NCBI GenBank assembly: GCA_963971285.1
Contig: OZ020248.1
Span: 19,551,873-19,615,872 of the forward strand
Direction of reading: 5' to 3'
Length of the DNA: 64,000 nucleotides
DNA from: Astropecten irregularis
Taxonomy: Eukaryota; Echinodermata; Asteroidea; Paxillosida; Astropectinidae
In this document: positions 33,728 through 44,750 of the stretch, one piece after another
Numbering within the stretch: the stretch's first letter is position 1
Layout: the number at the start of each line of letters is the position of its first letter
The notes under the pieces: model-generated
What the model was told of the DNA's origin: nothing
Database searches by the model: none
Seen by the model: only the letters and a program-made list of their open reading frames with translations
Translations under genes and position numbers: made by a program

Positions 33728-36345
33728 CAATTTTTTTTTTTTTTTTTTTTTTTTGGTATTGGTTTAATTCACACTTAGTGTGGCCCTCAGGCCAAATTGC
33801 AAGAGTGTTACATTATTAAAAAAAAAAAAACATTTACCATACACAAGCAACAAACAACAATAATTTAAAGTAGAAAGATAAGCTAGAAGGTCCAGATTGC
33901 ACTGATGTTTAAAATATAAAAAAAAACACAAACAAATATGATAAAGCAATATTGCACATACATCAATAACTTGGAAAAATGGAAGGAGCGGGAACTGCAA
34001 GGGAGGAGGGGTAGGGTAGGGGGAGGCGGATACATGGGGAAGGGAAAGTAGGGTGTGGCGGGAAAAGGGGACAAGATCCAAGTTTCATAAGGTAACAATA
34101 AAAATTAAAATATGGACATCAAAGGGATAAAAGGTAAAAAGGTTAATTATTCAATAAGTCAATGTAAATCGGGCTCTTTCTAAATCGAGTGGTCATACAA
34201 GGTAATAATGAGATGGAGTTAGTGTTACGTAAATTCCTACCATGAATATTTTTCCTTAGAGGGGGGATAAGGTCTTTTGTCTACAAGTAGACAACTTCTG
34301 TGCAAATTTACTACAGTGAATATGCCTACGATTGGAGAGGGTATTAACTCCACACTCATTAATTGCATCTTTATACGAGTTGTAATTCTTACCCAACATT
34401 ATCTTACAGGCTCTCTTTTGCACCTTCTCTAAAGTGTGAATCTGAGCACTAGTAATCGTGGAATTCCACACAACATCCCTGTACTCTAACAAAGGTCTAA
34501 CATATCCTTTATAAACAACTGCCAATTCATCAGTGTTGAAATCAAATTTCTTCAAAGTACGCAGCATGTATAAGCAAAAATTTTTTTTTACCATTTCGCT
34601 TATCTGCTCATCCCATTTTAAATCATTTTGAATTTTGATGCCTAAAATTTTACCAGAGGGCACAAATGTGAGAGGTTTATTGTCAGTGGTTAAAGTCGGT
34701 TGCGGAGGGTTTATCTTAAAGCAGATTTGAAGTGCCTTCCATTTAGATGGATTTAAAACCAACTTATTTTCCTTGGTCCAACCAACAAAACTATCCAATT
34801 CTGTCTGAAGGTTGCCCGTTGCAGAACTTGGACAATTTTCAGCCAGTGTTAAATCATCTACATACTGTACTTCCAAACATTAACATTGGTGTCTGATGCC
34901 GCATCATTAATAAAGCATTGAAAACCCAGAGGACCCATTTTGGTTCCTTGTGGTAGGCCGCCATTCGCTGTTTTGAAGTCAGATAAACTCTGATTGTATC
35001 TGACACATTGCTGTCTGTTGGAGACAAAATTACAAATCCAAGGGACAATTGATTCCCGGACACCGGATTGCAAAAATTTGCTAATAAGGAGAGTATGATC
35101 AATTACACATGTAGATCAAAGGCCTTTGAAAAGTCTGTCAGGACAACAGTACCCCTATTGTTAGGTACATCGACCCCATTGTGCAAGAAGTGCATCAGAC
35201 TAATCAAATAGTGTGAAGTACTGACTCCTTTCACATTACCATACTGGTTGTTATCAATTGTATGGGAGATATCCTTAAGAATCCAGTTAACAACAAAGTC
35301 TTCACTGATTTTAGCAAAACCATCCGTCAAGGACACCGGTCTCAACTTCTCAATATTTGCCGGATATTGCTTAGGAATCGGAATAACAATTGCTTTTTTC
35401 CACTGAACCGGGACGATTCCCTCTTTATATGAGCTATTTAAGATATCAGTGAATGGAATACTAAGCTCATAGGCAAATTCTTTGAGAAGTCTAGGCAATA
35501 TCCCATCAGGACCAGTAGCTTTGGATGCATTCACCTTTTTCAACACATTGTATACATCCCATGGGAACAAATATGGGAGAGGTTTAGGTGCCGGCAAAAA
35601 GGCCGGTAACATTGATATATCCAACGGTTCAAGACCTGATGCAACATTGACAAATTTGTCATTAATAGTATTAGCAATAACATGATGATTATTTGCACAT
35701 CTGGAACATGTATACTGAGTTCCTCATGACTATTTCTCGTCATACTCCTAATCTGTAAATGCCATTTCCTAGGATCTTGTTTCTGAAGATTTCTAACTCA
35801 TTCAGTACACATGATAATTGGTTTTTGCAGTCCTAATTTCTCGTTTAATTTTATAAGGTAATGCCCTCCATCTATTAGAACACCTGCAGCAAATGCACCC
35901 TGACGGGTAGAAATGAGTTTCTTAATCTTAGGCGTTAAACATGGTTTGTCAGAATAACATATTTTCTTGGTTGTTGTCGGAAAATGAGAATCAACTGCTT
36001 CATTCAGTAAACGGTAAAAGGCATCAGTCTTGTCTTGTACACCTGTGGAGTTGTGCACTTCAGCCCATTCCTGTTTTTGGATCCAGGTGCCAAAACTATT
36101 GATGCCAGAATCTTTTAACGGCCTAACAGTGCGCACCCGGATTTTATTTGGCTCAGGTTTATTCTTGGGTTTCAGAATAATGCAGTTGTGGTCACTTTTC
36201 CCGATAAGAGATACACATATAGGATCATTATAAAGCTTATCAATATTAGTAATTATCAAATCCAATGTAGTTTGGGCTCTAGTTGGACATTTGACAACCT
36301 GTTTAAAGCTGTTACCCTTCACAAGTATGTCTATTTTTACTCTCA
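33728..36345 (-). mobile_element. Non-LTR retrotransposon (LINE), 5'-truncated, frameshifted
   Basis: Minus strand, ending at a poly(A) tail (T-run 33730-33754). From 5' to 3': the end of an endonuclease-like region (36345-35798; TLDLIITNIDKLYNDPICVS and SDHNCIIL), then reverse transcriptase with KATGPDGILPRLLKEFAYEL, FSKAFDLH, GGLPQGTKMGPLGFQCFIND and the catalytic QYVDDLTLAEN near 34870, then the thumb/C-terminal part to 34256. Two frame changes (near 35105 and 34870) inactivate it. The polymerase motifs resemble CR1/jockey-type elements of marine invertebrates. The 3' untranslated region is about 0.5 kb. It is 5'-truncated within an unrelated coding segment. Confidence 0.85.
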
Positions 36346-36349
36346 AATA

Positions 36350-36800
36350 TGGTTTCTTGGAATGCATTAGATAACCCATTCTCATCCAACTCATAATCTA
36401 TATTTGCACCTGATCTTTGCAAGACATTGTAAACTTCTCCTGCAATACCTTCTCCACACTTCTGCATTACATCAGCAAATTCATTGGCAACAAAGGAGCA
36501 TGATGCTTGTGGTGTTTTGTGATTTGCTCTTAAGTTTAACAAGAAAGATGCTACCTCGATATTCGTCAAGTTGTATTTGTTCATATTGAACAAGGTCTTC
36601 TTCATTAACATCTAGATATCAATGTCTACCATCCTATTTCTTCAACAGCATTTGCAACTTGGGGTGCATTTTGCAGATGCTGATTATAAAATTCCTCATG
36701 CTTTGATTTGATTTGACGTTGAAATGTGCGCACATTGCAATATATTTTGGCACAGCCATTCATGCAACATGTAATCCTAAATTGAGGATCAGTACCATGT
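36350..36800 (-). pseudogene. C2H2-finger transposon-like protein, N-terminal part
   Basis: Minus strand near 36800-36640 encodes FRITCCMNGCAKIYCNVRTF and IKSKHEEFYNQH, a C2H2-like finger. After a stop or splice site it continues (36611-36350) with ASFLLNLRANHKTPQASCSF and NEFADVMQKCGEGIAGEVYN. The order finger then FLLNLR.NHK.P is typical of repeated transposon-linked genes in invertebrates. The retrotransposon truncation point lies at its low-coordinate end, so the rest of the protein is missing. An exon-like stretch at 37040-36893 (SPLLSPQTTPSVRPRSRQTQ), between AG and GTAAGT, may be its neighbour. Confidence 0.45.
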
Positions 36801-37119
36801 CCAAATCTGTAAGTAAATTACTTTGACAGTTTCATCAACTTGAAAGCTAAATTGCATAGTGTTTAGCAAAACACATGCTCCTTTACTTACTAACTGTTAC
36901 ATTGTGTGCAACATGTCGGTTATCGCCACTGGTGGTGGGGTTGGATTGGGTTTGTCTTGATCTTGGCCGAACCGAAGGTGTTGTCTGTGGTGATAACAGT
37001 GGTGATACCGGCCTTTGCTGAAACAATGTGTTTCCTGAAGATGCATAAATTATGCTGAATGACATCACAAAATAATAAAGAAAGCAATTAGCTGTAATAA
37101 GTCAATAGGTGGACAGCAT

Positions 37120-37670
37120 AATGGCTTTATGTAATATGACAACTGGCTTACTGGAATAGACAGTTGCTATCCACACTTTAAAGGGAATGGGAGGATATGG
37201 CTTTATGTAATATGGCTTTATGTAATATGACAACTGGTTTACTGGAATAGACAGTTGCTATCCACACTTTGAGGGGAATGGGAGGATATGGCTTTATGTA
37301 ATATGACAACTGGCTTACTGGAATAGACAGTTGCTATCCACACTTTGAGGGGAATGGGAGGATATGGCTTTATGTAATATGACAACTGGCTTACTGGAAT
37401 AGACAGTTGCTATCCACACTTTGAGGGGAATGGGAGGATATGGCTTTATGTAATATGACAACTGGCTTACTGGAATAGACAGTTGCTATCCACACTTTGA
37501 GGGGAATGGGAGGATATGGCTTTATGTAATATGACAACTGGCTCACTGGAATAGACAGTTGCTATCCAAACTTTGAGGGGAATGAGAGGATATGGCTTTA
37601 TGTTATATGACAACTGGCCTACTGGAATAGACAGTTGCTATCCACACTTTGAGGGGAATGGGAGGATGCA
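37120..37670 (+). repeat. 76-bp tandem repeat, about seven copies
   Basis: The unit gctttatgtaatatgacaac continues tggcttactggaatagacag and ends gaggggaatgggaggatatg. Copies from the second on are nearly identical. The first is preceded by a partial doubling of tggctttatgtaatat. No coding role is evident on either strand. Confidence 0.9.
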
Positions 37671-37812
37671 TTGTCATTTTCTAAGAGGGAAAATGCACAT
37701 ATTATCCCAGAATTTTAGGACCTACTGTAGGGAGGGGTGGGGGAGGAGTAGACTCCAGTTTGTAGTAGGCGGTACTTGAACATGTACTTAGATGAAGCCC
37801 ATCTTTATTTTG

Positions 37813-40660
37813 TCAACATCCAGCAAAGACTGGAAAAAGGTTGTCTCTTACTTTGTAAGGAGTTGGCAGCTGGTGGGGTGGTGCTGGCAGTACAGTTATT
37901 CTTTCTGAATCATCGTCCATAGAAGCGTTTGATTTTAAAATCTGTGTCGTTACTTTTGTACCTAGGCAGCATTTGAGAGACCCTTTCAACCACAACTTAA
38001 GAAGGCGTCTCATGACTCCAAGGCACACCAAATGCATGTAGTCCAATGGAAATTGAGAGACCATAGGGTCATTCCGTGTCAATTCAACGCACTTTGGAAC
38101 CTGACCGACTCGGATTTCGATGAAATTTGGTATGCTTATTCGCCTCCATGAGAAACCCCCAAAACCGAAATTTTATGTAATTTGGTCCATTACTTTTTGA
38201 GATACGGGTCAACAAACTTTTGACTAATTAGCACAATCTGTCACATTCAAACAGCCATATCTCCAGAAGTAAAGAACCTACGGAAATAAATTTTACATCA
38301 TTCTAAAGCTCTTATAATGGCCTTCATTTTGTAAAATAAAACCAAAATTTTTTAATGTACAACAAAAAATTACGCTAAAATTTGACCTTTGACCTCTGAC
38401 CTCGATTAAAAAAAATGCGTATTTTTCAAAATGCGTAATTTTTTTATTAATTTAAGCTTGACATGTAAGTAACATCTCCAGAAAAATTTGGAGTGGGCGC
38501 TCATATACTTTTGGAGTTATGATAATTTAAACATCGGATTTCGTGGATAAAAGCTGTGAATATGCATTAACATGTGCACTGTACATTTAGTTATGTGCAT
38601 GTAATCCATGTATAGTAATGCATGTGCAAAAATATGAAGTATTTTGGCCTTTCTAGCCATTTTCAAGTAAGCATAACTACAAAACTGTACAAAAGCCCAT
38701 CCTTAATCTTTTACATGTTGCAGCATTTTAAACACTAGGCCCTATATCTTCCGGGAAGGGGGAGGGGTTTAATGCACAGGATCCCAGATTTGGGGATCAA
38801 GGTCCTATGCAGGGTACGCTAAAATGGGATCTGGATCCGCTGGATTCGTGATCTTGTGCATTAAACAAACAGGGCCTAACCTTGTCATCTCCATTCCATC
38901 AGAGTTTTTGTTGCAAATTCATTTCCTTTGCAGGCATATTCTATGTGTTTAGTCTCTGTAATACTAAAGTTTCCACAATTGTTACTATTCTGAGAGTGCA
39001 TCACGTAATGTGTAATCGTGTATTTAAGCAAACTAGCGATTGTTCCTTCAAGCTACATATGTGTAACAATGGTAAAAACTGTAAGCTATGAATTCCTTCA
39101 GGTTACACAGATACTCTCAGGAATAGTAATAATTGTGGAAACTGTTACAGAGACCAGATATGTTTACTTGATGTCTGCAAAAGAAATAAAATTTGCGACA
39201 ACAAAAATTCTGATGGAATGGATTTGACTAGGTTAGTTAACATGCCTGGCTGACAGTTCCAGTACCCCCCCCCCCCCCCCGAAGATATAGGGCCCAGAGC
39301 AACATGTAAAAGATTAAGGATGGGCCTTTGTACAGTTTTGTAGTTATCCATAAGGGCTAGAAAGGCCAAAATACCTCATATTTGTGCACATGCATTACTA
39401 TACATGGATTACATGCACATAAGTGTATGTACAGTGCACATGTTAATGCATGTTTACAGGTTTTATCCTTGAAATCCGATGTTTAAATTATCATAACTCC
39501 AAAAGTATATGAGCGCCCACTCCAAATTTTTTTGGAGATGTTACTTACATGTCAAGCTAAAATAAAAAAAAAAAATTACGCATTTTGGAAAATAAACTCA
39601 TTTTTTTTAATCGAGGTCAAAGGTCAAATTTTAACGTAACGTTTTTGTCGTACATGAACAAAATTTTGGTTTTATTTAACAAAATGAAGGCCATTATAAG
39701 AGCTTTAGAATGATGTAAAATTTATTTCTGTAGGTTCTTTACTTCTGGAGATATGGCTGTTTGAATGTGACAGATTGTGCTAATTAGTCAAAAGTTCGTT
39801 GACCCGTATCTCAAAAATTAATGGACCAAATTACATAAAATTTCGGTTCTGGGGGTTTCTCATGGAGGCCAATAATCATACCAAATTTCATTGAAATCTG
39901 AGTCGGTCAGGTTCCAAAGCGCGTTGAATTGACATGGAATGACCCCATACCGACTTCCATCTTTCTTAATGGTTTTGGTCCTATATGGTGATCCTCATCT
40001 ATCCTGCCATGGAATGACTCATCTGTGAGACGGGGAGCATCAGTTTCAGGAAATAGCATTTTCTTTTCATATTTTCCTGTTTGGATGCATTTCTCACAGC
40101 CTGAATAACCCGAGTGTCCTAAATAAAAACATTATTCACTTATGTGGAAGAATGTTTTTCAACTGTTCCTCCAATGGCACTGTAATAAAGTGGTCATCAT
40201 GACTAATTTGTATACCACAGTTGCTACAAATGGTGGCATGGCCGCCTATGCCATTGTAGTGAAAACAATATTCACAAAAGAAATGCTCAAGTTGGATGTT
40301 TGTTTTTAGTCCAATGAAGAATTTGTCAAAGTTATGTGAAGTGAACACTTGAGATACAGATGCTGGTAGCAACAAGCTTATTTTAGTGTTAAAAGTTCAC
40401 CAATTGCTTTCTTTGTCAAATTATGTCAAAGAGCAAATGTCATTATCAGCAACATGGCACTTGCCAGTGTCAGCAATGAACCTGTATACAGAGTCTGATC
40501 CTCGTCCCTCTCAAGCTCTTCTAGATTTTCAGTGATGAGTCTGTCTCAGACTCAGAGACACTGACTGCAGCTGTGTCATCAGAATTAGAGGCAACTTCAT
40601 CATCTGTCAGTGTCATATCATTTGAATCACTATCATCAACCAAATTGCCATGACAAATTA
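37813..40660 (-). pseudogene. Second tnp2-like transposase, split by a foldback element
   Basis: Same gene layout as the intact copy. About 40660-40500 is an acidic segment (TDDEVASNSDDTAAVSVSES) with a stop. 40375-40136 encodes the zinc ribbon (FFCEYCFHYNGIGGHATICS then NCGIQI) and FITVPLEEQLKNIL. 40118-39946 encodes GYSGCEKCIQTGKYEKKMLF and PETDAPRLTDESF. The core resumes at 38061 with VSQFPLDYMHLVCLGVMRRL. Between them sits a 1,880-bp element at 39945-38066; without it and one copy of its TATG duplication the frame is continuous (VGM then VSQF). The zinc-exon donor could not be joined in phase to the next exon, so the copy was probably decaying before the insertion. Confidence 0.8.
38066..39945. 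mobile_element. 1.88-kb foldback element, 4-bp target duplication
   Basis: Arms of about 660-690 bp (38066-38757 and 39284-39945) are near-perfect inverted repeats starting GGGTCATTCCRTGTCAATTC. It is flanked by CATA on both sides (38062-38065 and 39946-39949). The centre holds a poly-C run and a nested inverted repeat (about 38952-39000 and 39103-39155; gtttccacaattgttactat and its complement). There is no coding capacity. It inserted at a codon boundary in the second tnp2 copy. Confidence 0.9.
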
Positions 40661-40908
40661 CAGTTAACAACTTTCTGTGTACATGTATGCACATGATTCA
40701 TGCAATTGGCCCTGAATTAGCTCAGAAAAGGCGAGCAGGGTTACACTGGCAGGAGTAATGGTGGATAGTATGTCATGCTGTCCGATCGGTGTATGGGTTT
40801 CTTCTTAAATTAACAACAAACAATTTACATATTTTTCTTGTGGAATTATTTTCAAATAAAAGGTGATGACAAATTCAACGAGATATAAAATACAGTATTA
40901 ACACTTAC

Positions 40909-41499
40909 ATGCAAGTTCCTGGTTTTGTTGTGCCAGCCAGAATTCTCCCAGTTGTTTCGAGTGGTTTTCATCAGATGAGGAGCATCACACAAGAAGAAGA
41001 TATCCCTCTCTGCTGCTGGATGGCTCACGGAATGCACCAAGTGGTCTGAGGGCCCATGAATCTTGTAGAACTTCCTGTTTGCCGATGCCCTGTCAGACAC
41101 CAATGACCTAACAACAAAACCTACTGCTTCTAAAAGGACAATTGCCTCCCAAATGCAAGGATACAGTAGTTGGCTTGAAACACCAAGGCTAGGGTAGTAC
41201 CCAATTGGTGACCTTAGCGATGTAAAATTCCCTCGAACCATCAACACAAGCACATGACTTGCAACAGGAACTTCTCCTCCTTCGCAGTTCACCACAAACT
41301 GCAGAATCTCATTCGCAATGGACCCAACATCCACAAAACCCACAATAGCTCCAGAACGAACTGAATATGCTAATCCTGCTTTGATCTTCATTTCACCGAA
41401 CATGATTGAAACATTGTGTTCGTGTTCAAGTAGGTCATGAAGTTTGACATCTTCAGCCACCTTCAAAACCAAATCAGAGTTGAAACCTGATGACAGCAT
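40909..41499 (-). pseudogene. P-element-type (THAP9-like) transposase fragment
   Basis: Minus-strand exon ending at a GTAAGT donor (40908). It encodes MKIKAGLAYSVRSGAIVGFV, then VASHVLVLMVRGNFTSLRSP, SDRASANRKFYKIHG and FFLCDAPHLMKTTRNNWENS. These are successive motifs of the RNase-H-like domain of P-element transposases. In the first motif the usual catalytic Asp before EMK is Gly (FGEMK), which would abolish catalysis; in the second, SDGAS is SDRAS. The frame itself is open for about 197 codons. Upstream exons (THAP finger) were not found; a tRNA-like foldback lies just upstream. Confidence 0.85.
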
Positions 41500-41566
41500 G
41501 TTTGGAGGTGGCAGCTTCAGACCAAGGGAAAGTGACTGAATTTAAAGTCCTGAAAAGTGAAAAAGT

Positions 41567-41671
41567 GACTGGATCGGGATTCGAACCAGCGACCTCAGTC
41601 AGGGCTGAATAGTTCAGTTGGTAGAGCGCCTGTTCGGTATAGGTCGCCAGTTCGAATCCCGCTCTAGTCAA
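41567..41671 (+). repeat. tRNA-like sequence in a foldback
   Basis: 41607-41671 has an A-box-like TAGTTCAGTTGGTAGAGCGC and a B-box-like AGTTCGAATCCCG, as in tRNA-derived SINEs. The acceptor stem pairs poorly and the anticodon stem is short, so a working tRNA is unlikely. 41567-41597 (gactggatcgggattcgaac then cagcgacct) is an inverted copy of the 3' half, so the locus folds back. A shared tail occurs at 33700-33727. Confidence 0.6.
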
Positions 41672-41859
41672 TTTGTCTTTGTTCACTTTTCAAATATCCA
41701 TAAACTTAATTAAATCAAACAAATATGCGATAAAGATGTGTACAAATATGAAAAATATAAATTAACACTTGATTAATACTGGATGGTTTACAGGTATGTC
41801 ACTATTATGTAAATGTTTACTCTGCTTTGGCTTCCAGTGCCGGTATTTGCCATCTCCGC

Positions 41860-42572
41860 CTCAAATAGAATCTTATGTATTTGAAATTTCACCCTTGATT
41901 GCACACTGGAAGGTAGCTTGCGACATATGTCTGCCATGGACCGAAAAAAGGCATCATATTCATCTTCTTCATTCTTGGTGTGGGCCTCCCTCCCATCTTT
42001 GAGATAATTTAGGATCTCTTCCTCGAGTTGTGAGGACTCTTCCCGCCTTCGCTTTCTGGGATTCTTTCATGTGGTTGGGATTGGACTGGGAGTAGGACGT
42101 GATGTGCTACTAGTGCTTGCTGTAGTGTCACCTTCACTGACATTGCCATCACTGTCATCCAAGTCTGAATCCACACTGACTGTGATGTTGCTACTGTATG
42201 TGTGCTGTCAATGGGAGACTTTTGGAGAGTCGGTCTTGAGTCAACAGCGCACGCACGCGCAATACAACACGCACATGCTCAAAATTGCGCAAGCATGGTT
42301 TCAAAATAAGAATAATTAAGTACATGTAGTATGTACTGTAACGTCTCTCTTTTGAGTTACAACTTATGGTTCATATGACCAAACAGATGTGTATTGAATC
42401 AAATACTGTACATACACTCTGGGCTTAATGTAGGGCAGTAGAAATTCCAGGATGCTTTCATATCTGTATGGCTTCACTGTTTTCGCTGCTTGGCTGCTCT
42501 TTGTCTTTTGCTTGTTTTGTGATTTGATAAATGCATCACGGACATCTTTCCATTTCCTGGCAGCTTGTGCCC
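41860..42572 (-). pseudogene. MADF-BESS type DNA-binding protein remnant
   Basis: Exon 42572-42418 (AG acceptor, GTGTAT donor) encodes AARKWKDVRDAFIKSQNKQK and KPYRYESILEFLLPYIKPR, the C-terminal half of a MADF domain. Downstream, 42200-41860 encodes DGNVSEGDTTASTSSTSRPT, a TGA, then RKRRREESSQLEEEILNYLK and DEYDAFFRSMADICRKLPSS, a BESS motif. MADF plus BESS in this order is a known regulator architecture. A TGA and a truncated GGGAGAC-family MITE (from 42211) lie in the linker. The MADF N-terminal half was not found intact. The host gene or transposon origin is unclear. Confidence 0.65.
42211..42300. mobile_element. MITE, GGGAGAC family, truncated copy
   Basis: Starts atgggagacttttggagagt and continues with agtcaacagcgcacgcacgc, matching the left half of the elements at 438 and 44751. 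The matching right terminus is absent. It sits inside the MADF-BESS remnant. Confidence 0.65.
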
Positions 42573-42844
42573 CTAACGAATACAAAGATAAAAAAGTGAA
42601 AGAAGCTCCTTGTTGTCGTCGGCAAGCTTCTTGAAGAGGCCAGCTGGAGTTGCACATTTAACAAAAAAAGGCAATCAGTTCCTTATCCTCGATCAGTTAT
42701 TGCAAGCTGGAGGTGGTGCCAATCTTTTTGGCTTGTGATTTTTCAGTTGGTGGAGGGCCAACGAAGACTGTGTAGAGGTTTGGCACGACTTTGATGGTGT
42801 TGAAAGTACTCAACTTGGCCGTCAAGCTGCTCACAAATTAAGTG

Positions 42845-43091
42845 CAGGGGCCAATTTCATAGAGCTGCTTAAGCACCAAAATTTGCTTAAGCACCAAAAA
42901 CCTTAGTTAATAAAATCAGTATGCCAGCCAAAACTCCTTGTGAATGTTATGCTCAGCAAAGAATGGCCGAATACAAGTCAAAAGTAGTAAACATCACATG
43001 ACAATTTGGTTGGCTATCCTGTTTGATCAAGGAAGACTTTTCATGCATAAGCAAATTTTGTGCTTAAGCAGCTCTATGAAATTGGCCCCTG
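42845..43091. mobile_element. Palindromic MITE, CAGGGGCCAATTTC ends
   Basis: A 247-bp segment begins CAGGGGCCAATTTCATAGAG and ends with its near-exact reverse complement; inverted repeats extend about 40 bp through GCTGCTTAAGCAC. The CAGGGG terminus suggests hAT affinity, but an 8-bp target duplication is not evident (attaagtg versus gggtaatg). Confidence 0.75.
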
Positions 43092-43399
43092 GGGTAATGA
43101 AGTGCTTATCATTGATGTACTTACTGTACATGTAGCTTGGATCTGTGGTATCGTTTGCTACCTATGTCCATGTGTCTTTGTTGGTATTTACTCTTACATG
43201 TATACAGTGGGTTCCAATGTTTTTACAGAGAGGTTTGGCTTGTGATGCACACCTTATTTGCATATCAACAATTTTGGAATGTCTTTCAGGGAGTTTGAGT
43301 TTAACATAATGGAAAACTCAAAATTACAATTTGTTTTGTCAAATACCTTGGACGTGTTTCCCCATACGTTTTACATGCAAGTTTTCTCATCTCCACCCC

Positions 43400-43760
43400 T
43401 TCTGCCCTTTTCCTCTCCTCATCCCCTTTCTGCCTGGACAGCTCAATGTCCTCCTCATCTTGCATCAAGTCTTCTACTCCTTGTCGGATGGCTTTTTTTC
43501 CTCAGTCTCTTCCACGGCAATACCGCAGGCTGCCTTTTCCCTTCGGTTGTCATCCTTCACTCTGTCTTTCAGATGTGTGATTCGATCACGCACTGCTCTT
43601 GAATCTACATCCAGATTCCGATTCTGCATTGCAGCAGCCACAGCCTTCCATGCATTGCCATCTAGCGGCTGTTCCCTTTCTTGTTTGGAACATGCTGGCA
43701 ATGGTTACTTCCCCAATCAGGATAGAGTCAGTTACATTGTCCCACTGCATGCTGAATGAT
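43400..43760 (-). pseudogene. Myb/SANT-like protein, frameshifted
   Basis: Minus strand starts QWDNVTDSILIGEVTIASMF in one frame. After a one-base frame change near 43690-43715 it continues KQEREQPLDGNAWKAVAAAM then LDVDSRAVRDRITHLKDRVK and a Lys/Glu-rich tail. This W-D-x-x-x-D ... AW..VA..M ... RAVR.R...L pattern is the Myb/SANT-like DNA-binding domain often found in transposon-derived proteins. The frameshift indicates decay unless a short intron is present. Confidence 0.6.
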
Positions 43761-43964
43761 AAGAAACAAAATGATTCAAGTTGAGCAGTACATACCAAAA
43801 GGAATTTCTATTTGAAGTACATGATATATAATAAAACAACAACAACTTTTCCTTTAATTTATTTTTTCTTCTTAAAAGTAACCTTGTCATGGAAACATTC
43901 ATAAAAGACTACCATATGCGCCCTCGAACATGATGCAAATAGTTGCAAGCTTACTTGGATGCAT

Positions 43965-44182
43965 CACCCGCTGCTTTCCGCCTCGGATGAGCTGGCTGGA
44001 GATGTCAGGAGAAGTCTTAGTAGTGCTTCAACTTGTGGAAACATCCCACAAACTTGTGGAAGCATATCTTTGAAGACCTGTCTGTACGATAGGTTGAATC
44101 GTAGGATTGGGTTTGAAGCACACGTCTGAAGATAAGTCCTCAGCCTCAGCATACGTTTTGGCCGAAGCATTGGCTCTGGCAC
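43965..44182 (-). pseudogene. hAT transposase C-terminal dimerisation fragment
   Basis: Minus strand encodes LSYRQVFKDMLPQVCGMFPQ then VEALLRLLLTSPASSSEAE, the start of the hAT C-terminal dimerisation region (LLLT.PASSA.AERSFS). The sequence diverges right after SEAE, so the rest is lost. It belongs to a different hAT lineage from the ZBED-like pieces nearby (ZMYM/hAT-C type). Confidence 0.6.
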
Positions 44183-44207
44183 ACTTGACTCTCAGCTCAA
44201 GTTCCCG

Positions 44208-44429
44208 CTATCTCTGTTGTAATTTGAGCTGACGCTGCTGTATCTCCATTTGAACTGGAAGACTTAACCTTGTCCTAAAAGGACCTTTCAACCTAAAGCT
44301 GACAAGTCGTTGCATTACCCCCAGACAAACAAGGTGCATATAGTCAAGTGGAAAGGTTGAAATCATGTCTATCCCAAGTCTAACTAGTGGTGTGGTACCT
44401 TGCAGGTGGTGTTCTTTGTTGTTACACAC
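44208..44429 (-). pseudogene. Third tnp2-like transposase fragment
   Basis: Minus strand encodes GTTPLVRLGIDMISTFPLDY then MHLVCLGVMQRLVSFRLKGP, the same core motif as the copies at 38 kb (QFPLDYMHLVCLGVM) and, more distantly, at 2.2 kb (LPDYMHGVLLGV). It is cut off on both sides by unrelated hAT pieces. Confidence 0.75.
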
Positions 44430-44459
44430 AAAGACACACTAAAAACTCTACAATTGTTG

Positions 44460-44690
44460 TTTACAAAATACCTTTAATACAGATTGCATGAAATCACAGA
44501 TGGAACGTAAACCTGCCCTGACATCTCGTAGATATTAGTCTGCCAATCAGAAAAATTGAGCTTCCAGTGGTCATTCTTGAGCTCCAGGGTATGAGCATCA
44601 GCTTTTTTGGTGATGCTTGGATCGCTGAGTACAGCATATATGGCCCAGCATTGTTCTTTTACCCTGGCAAGGTTCTCATGAGTCAAATTC
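44460..44690 (-). pseudogene. hAT transposase central fragment
   Basis: Minus strand encodes NLARVKEQCWAIYAVLSDPS then ITKKADAHTLELKNDHWKL, matching the region of ZBED-type hAT transposases that precedes the long insertion domain. In transcription order it lies downstream of the DPRF fragment at 44885-45240, the reverse of a normal gene, so the two come from different copies or a rearrangement. Confidence 0.6.
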
Positions 44691-44750
44691 CACTGAGTAG
44701 GGCAGCTTCACCGGCTTTGATGCAAAATCTGAAACTAAATACCACATTTA

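Noticed and set aside
41607-41671. Functional tRNA gene
   Set aside because: A and B boxes are present but the acceptor stem has several mismatches and the anticodon arm is one pair short; a SINE or pseudogene fits better.
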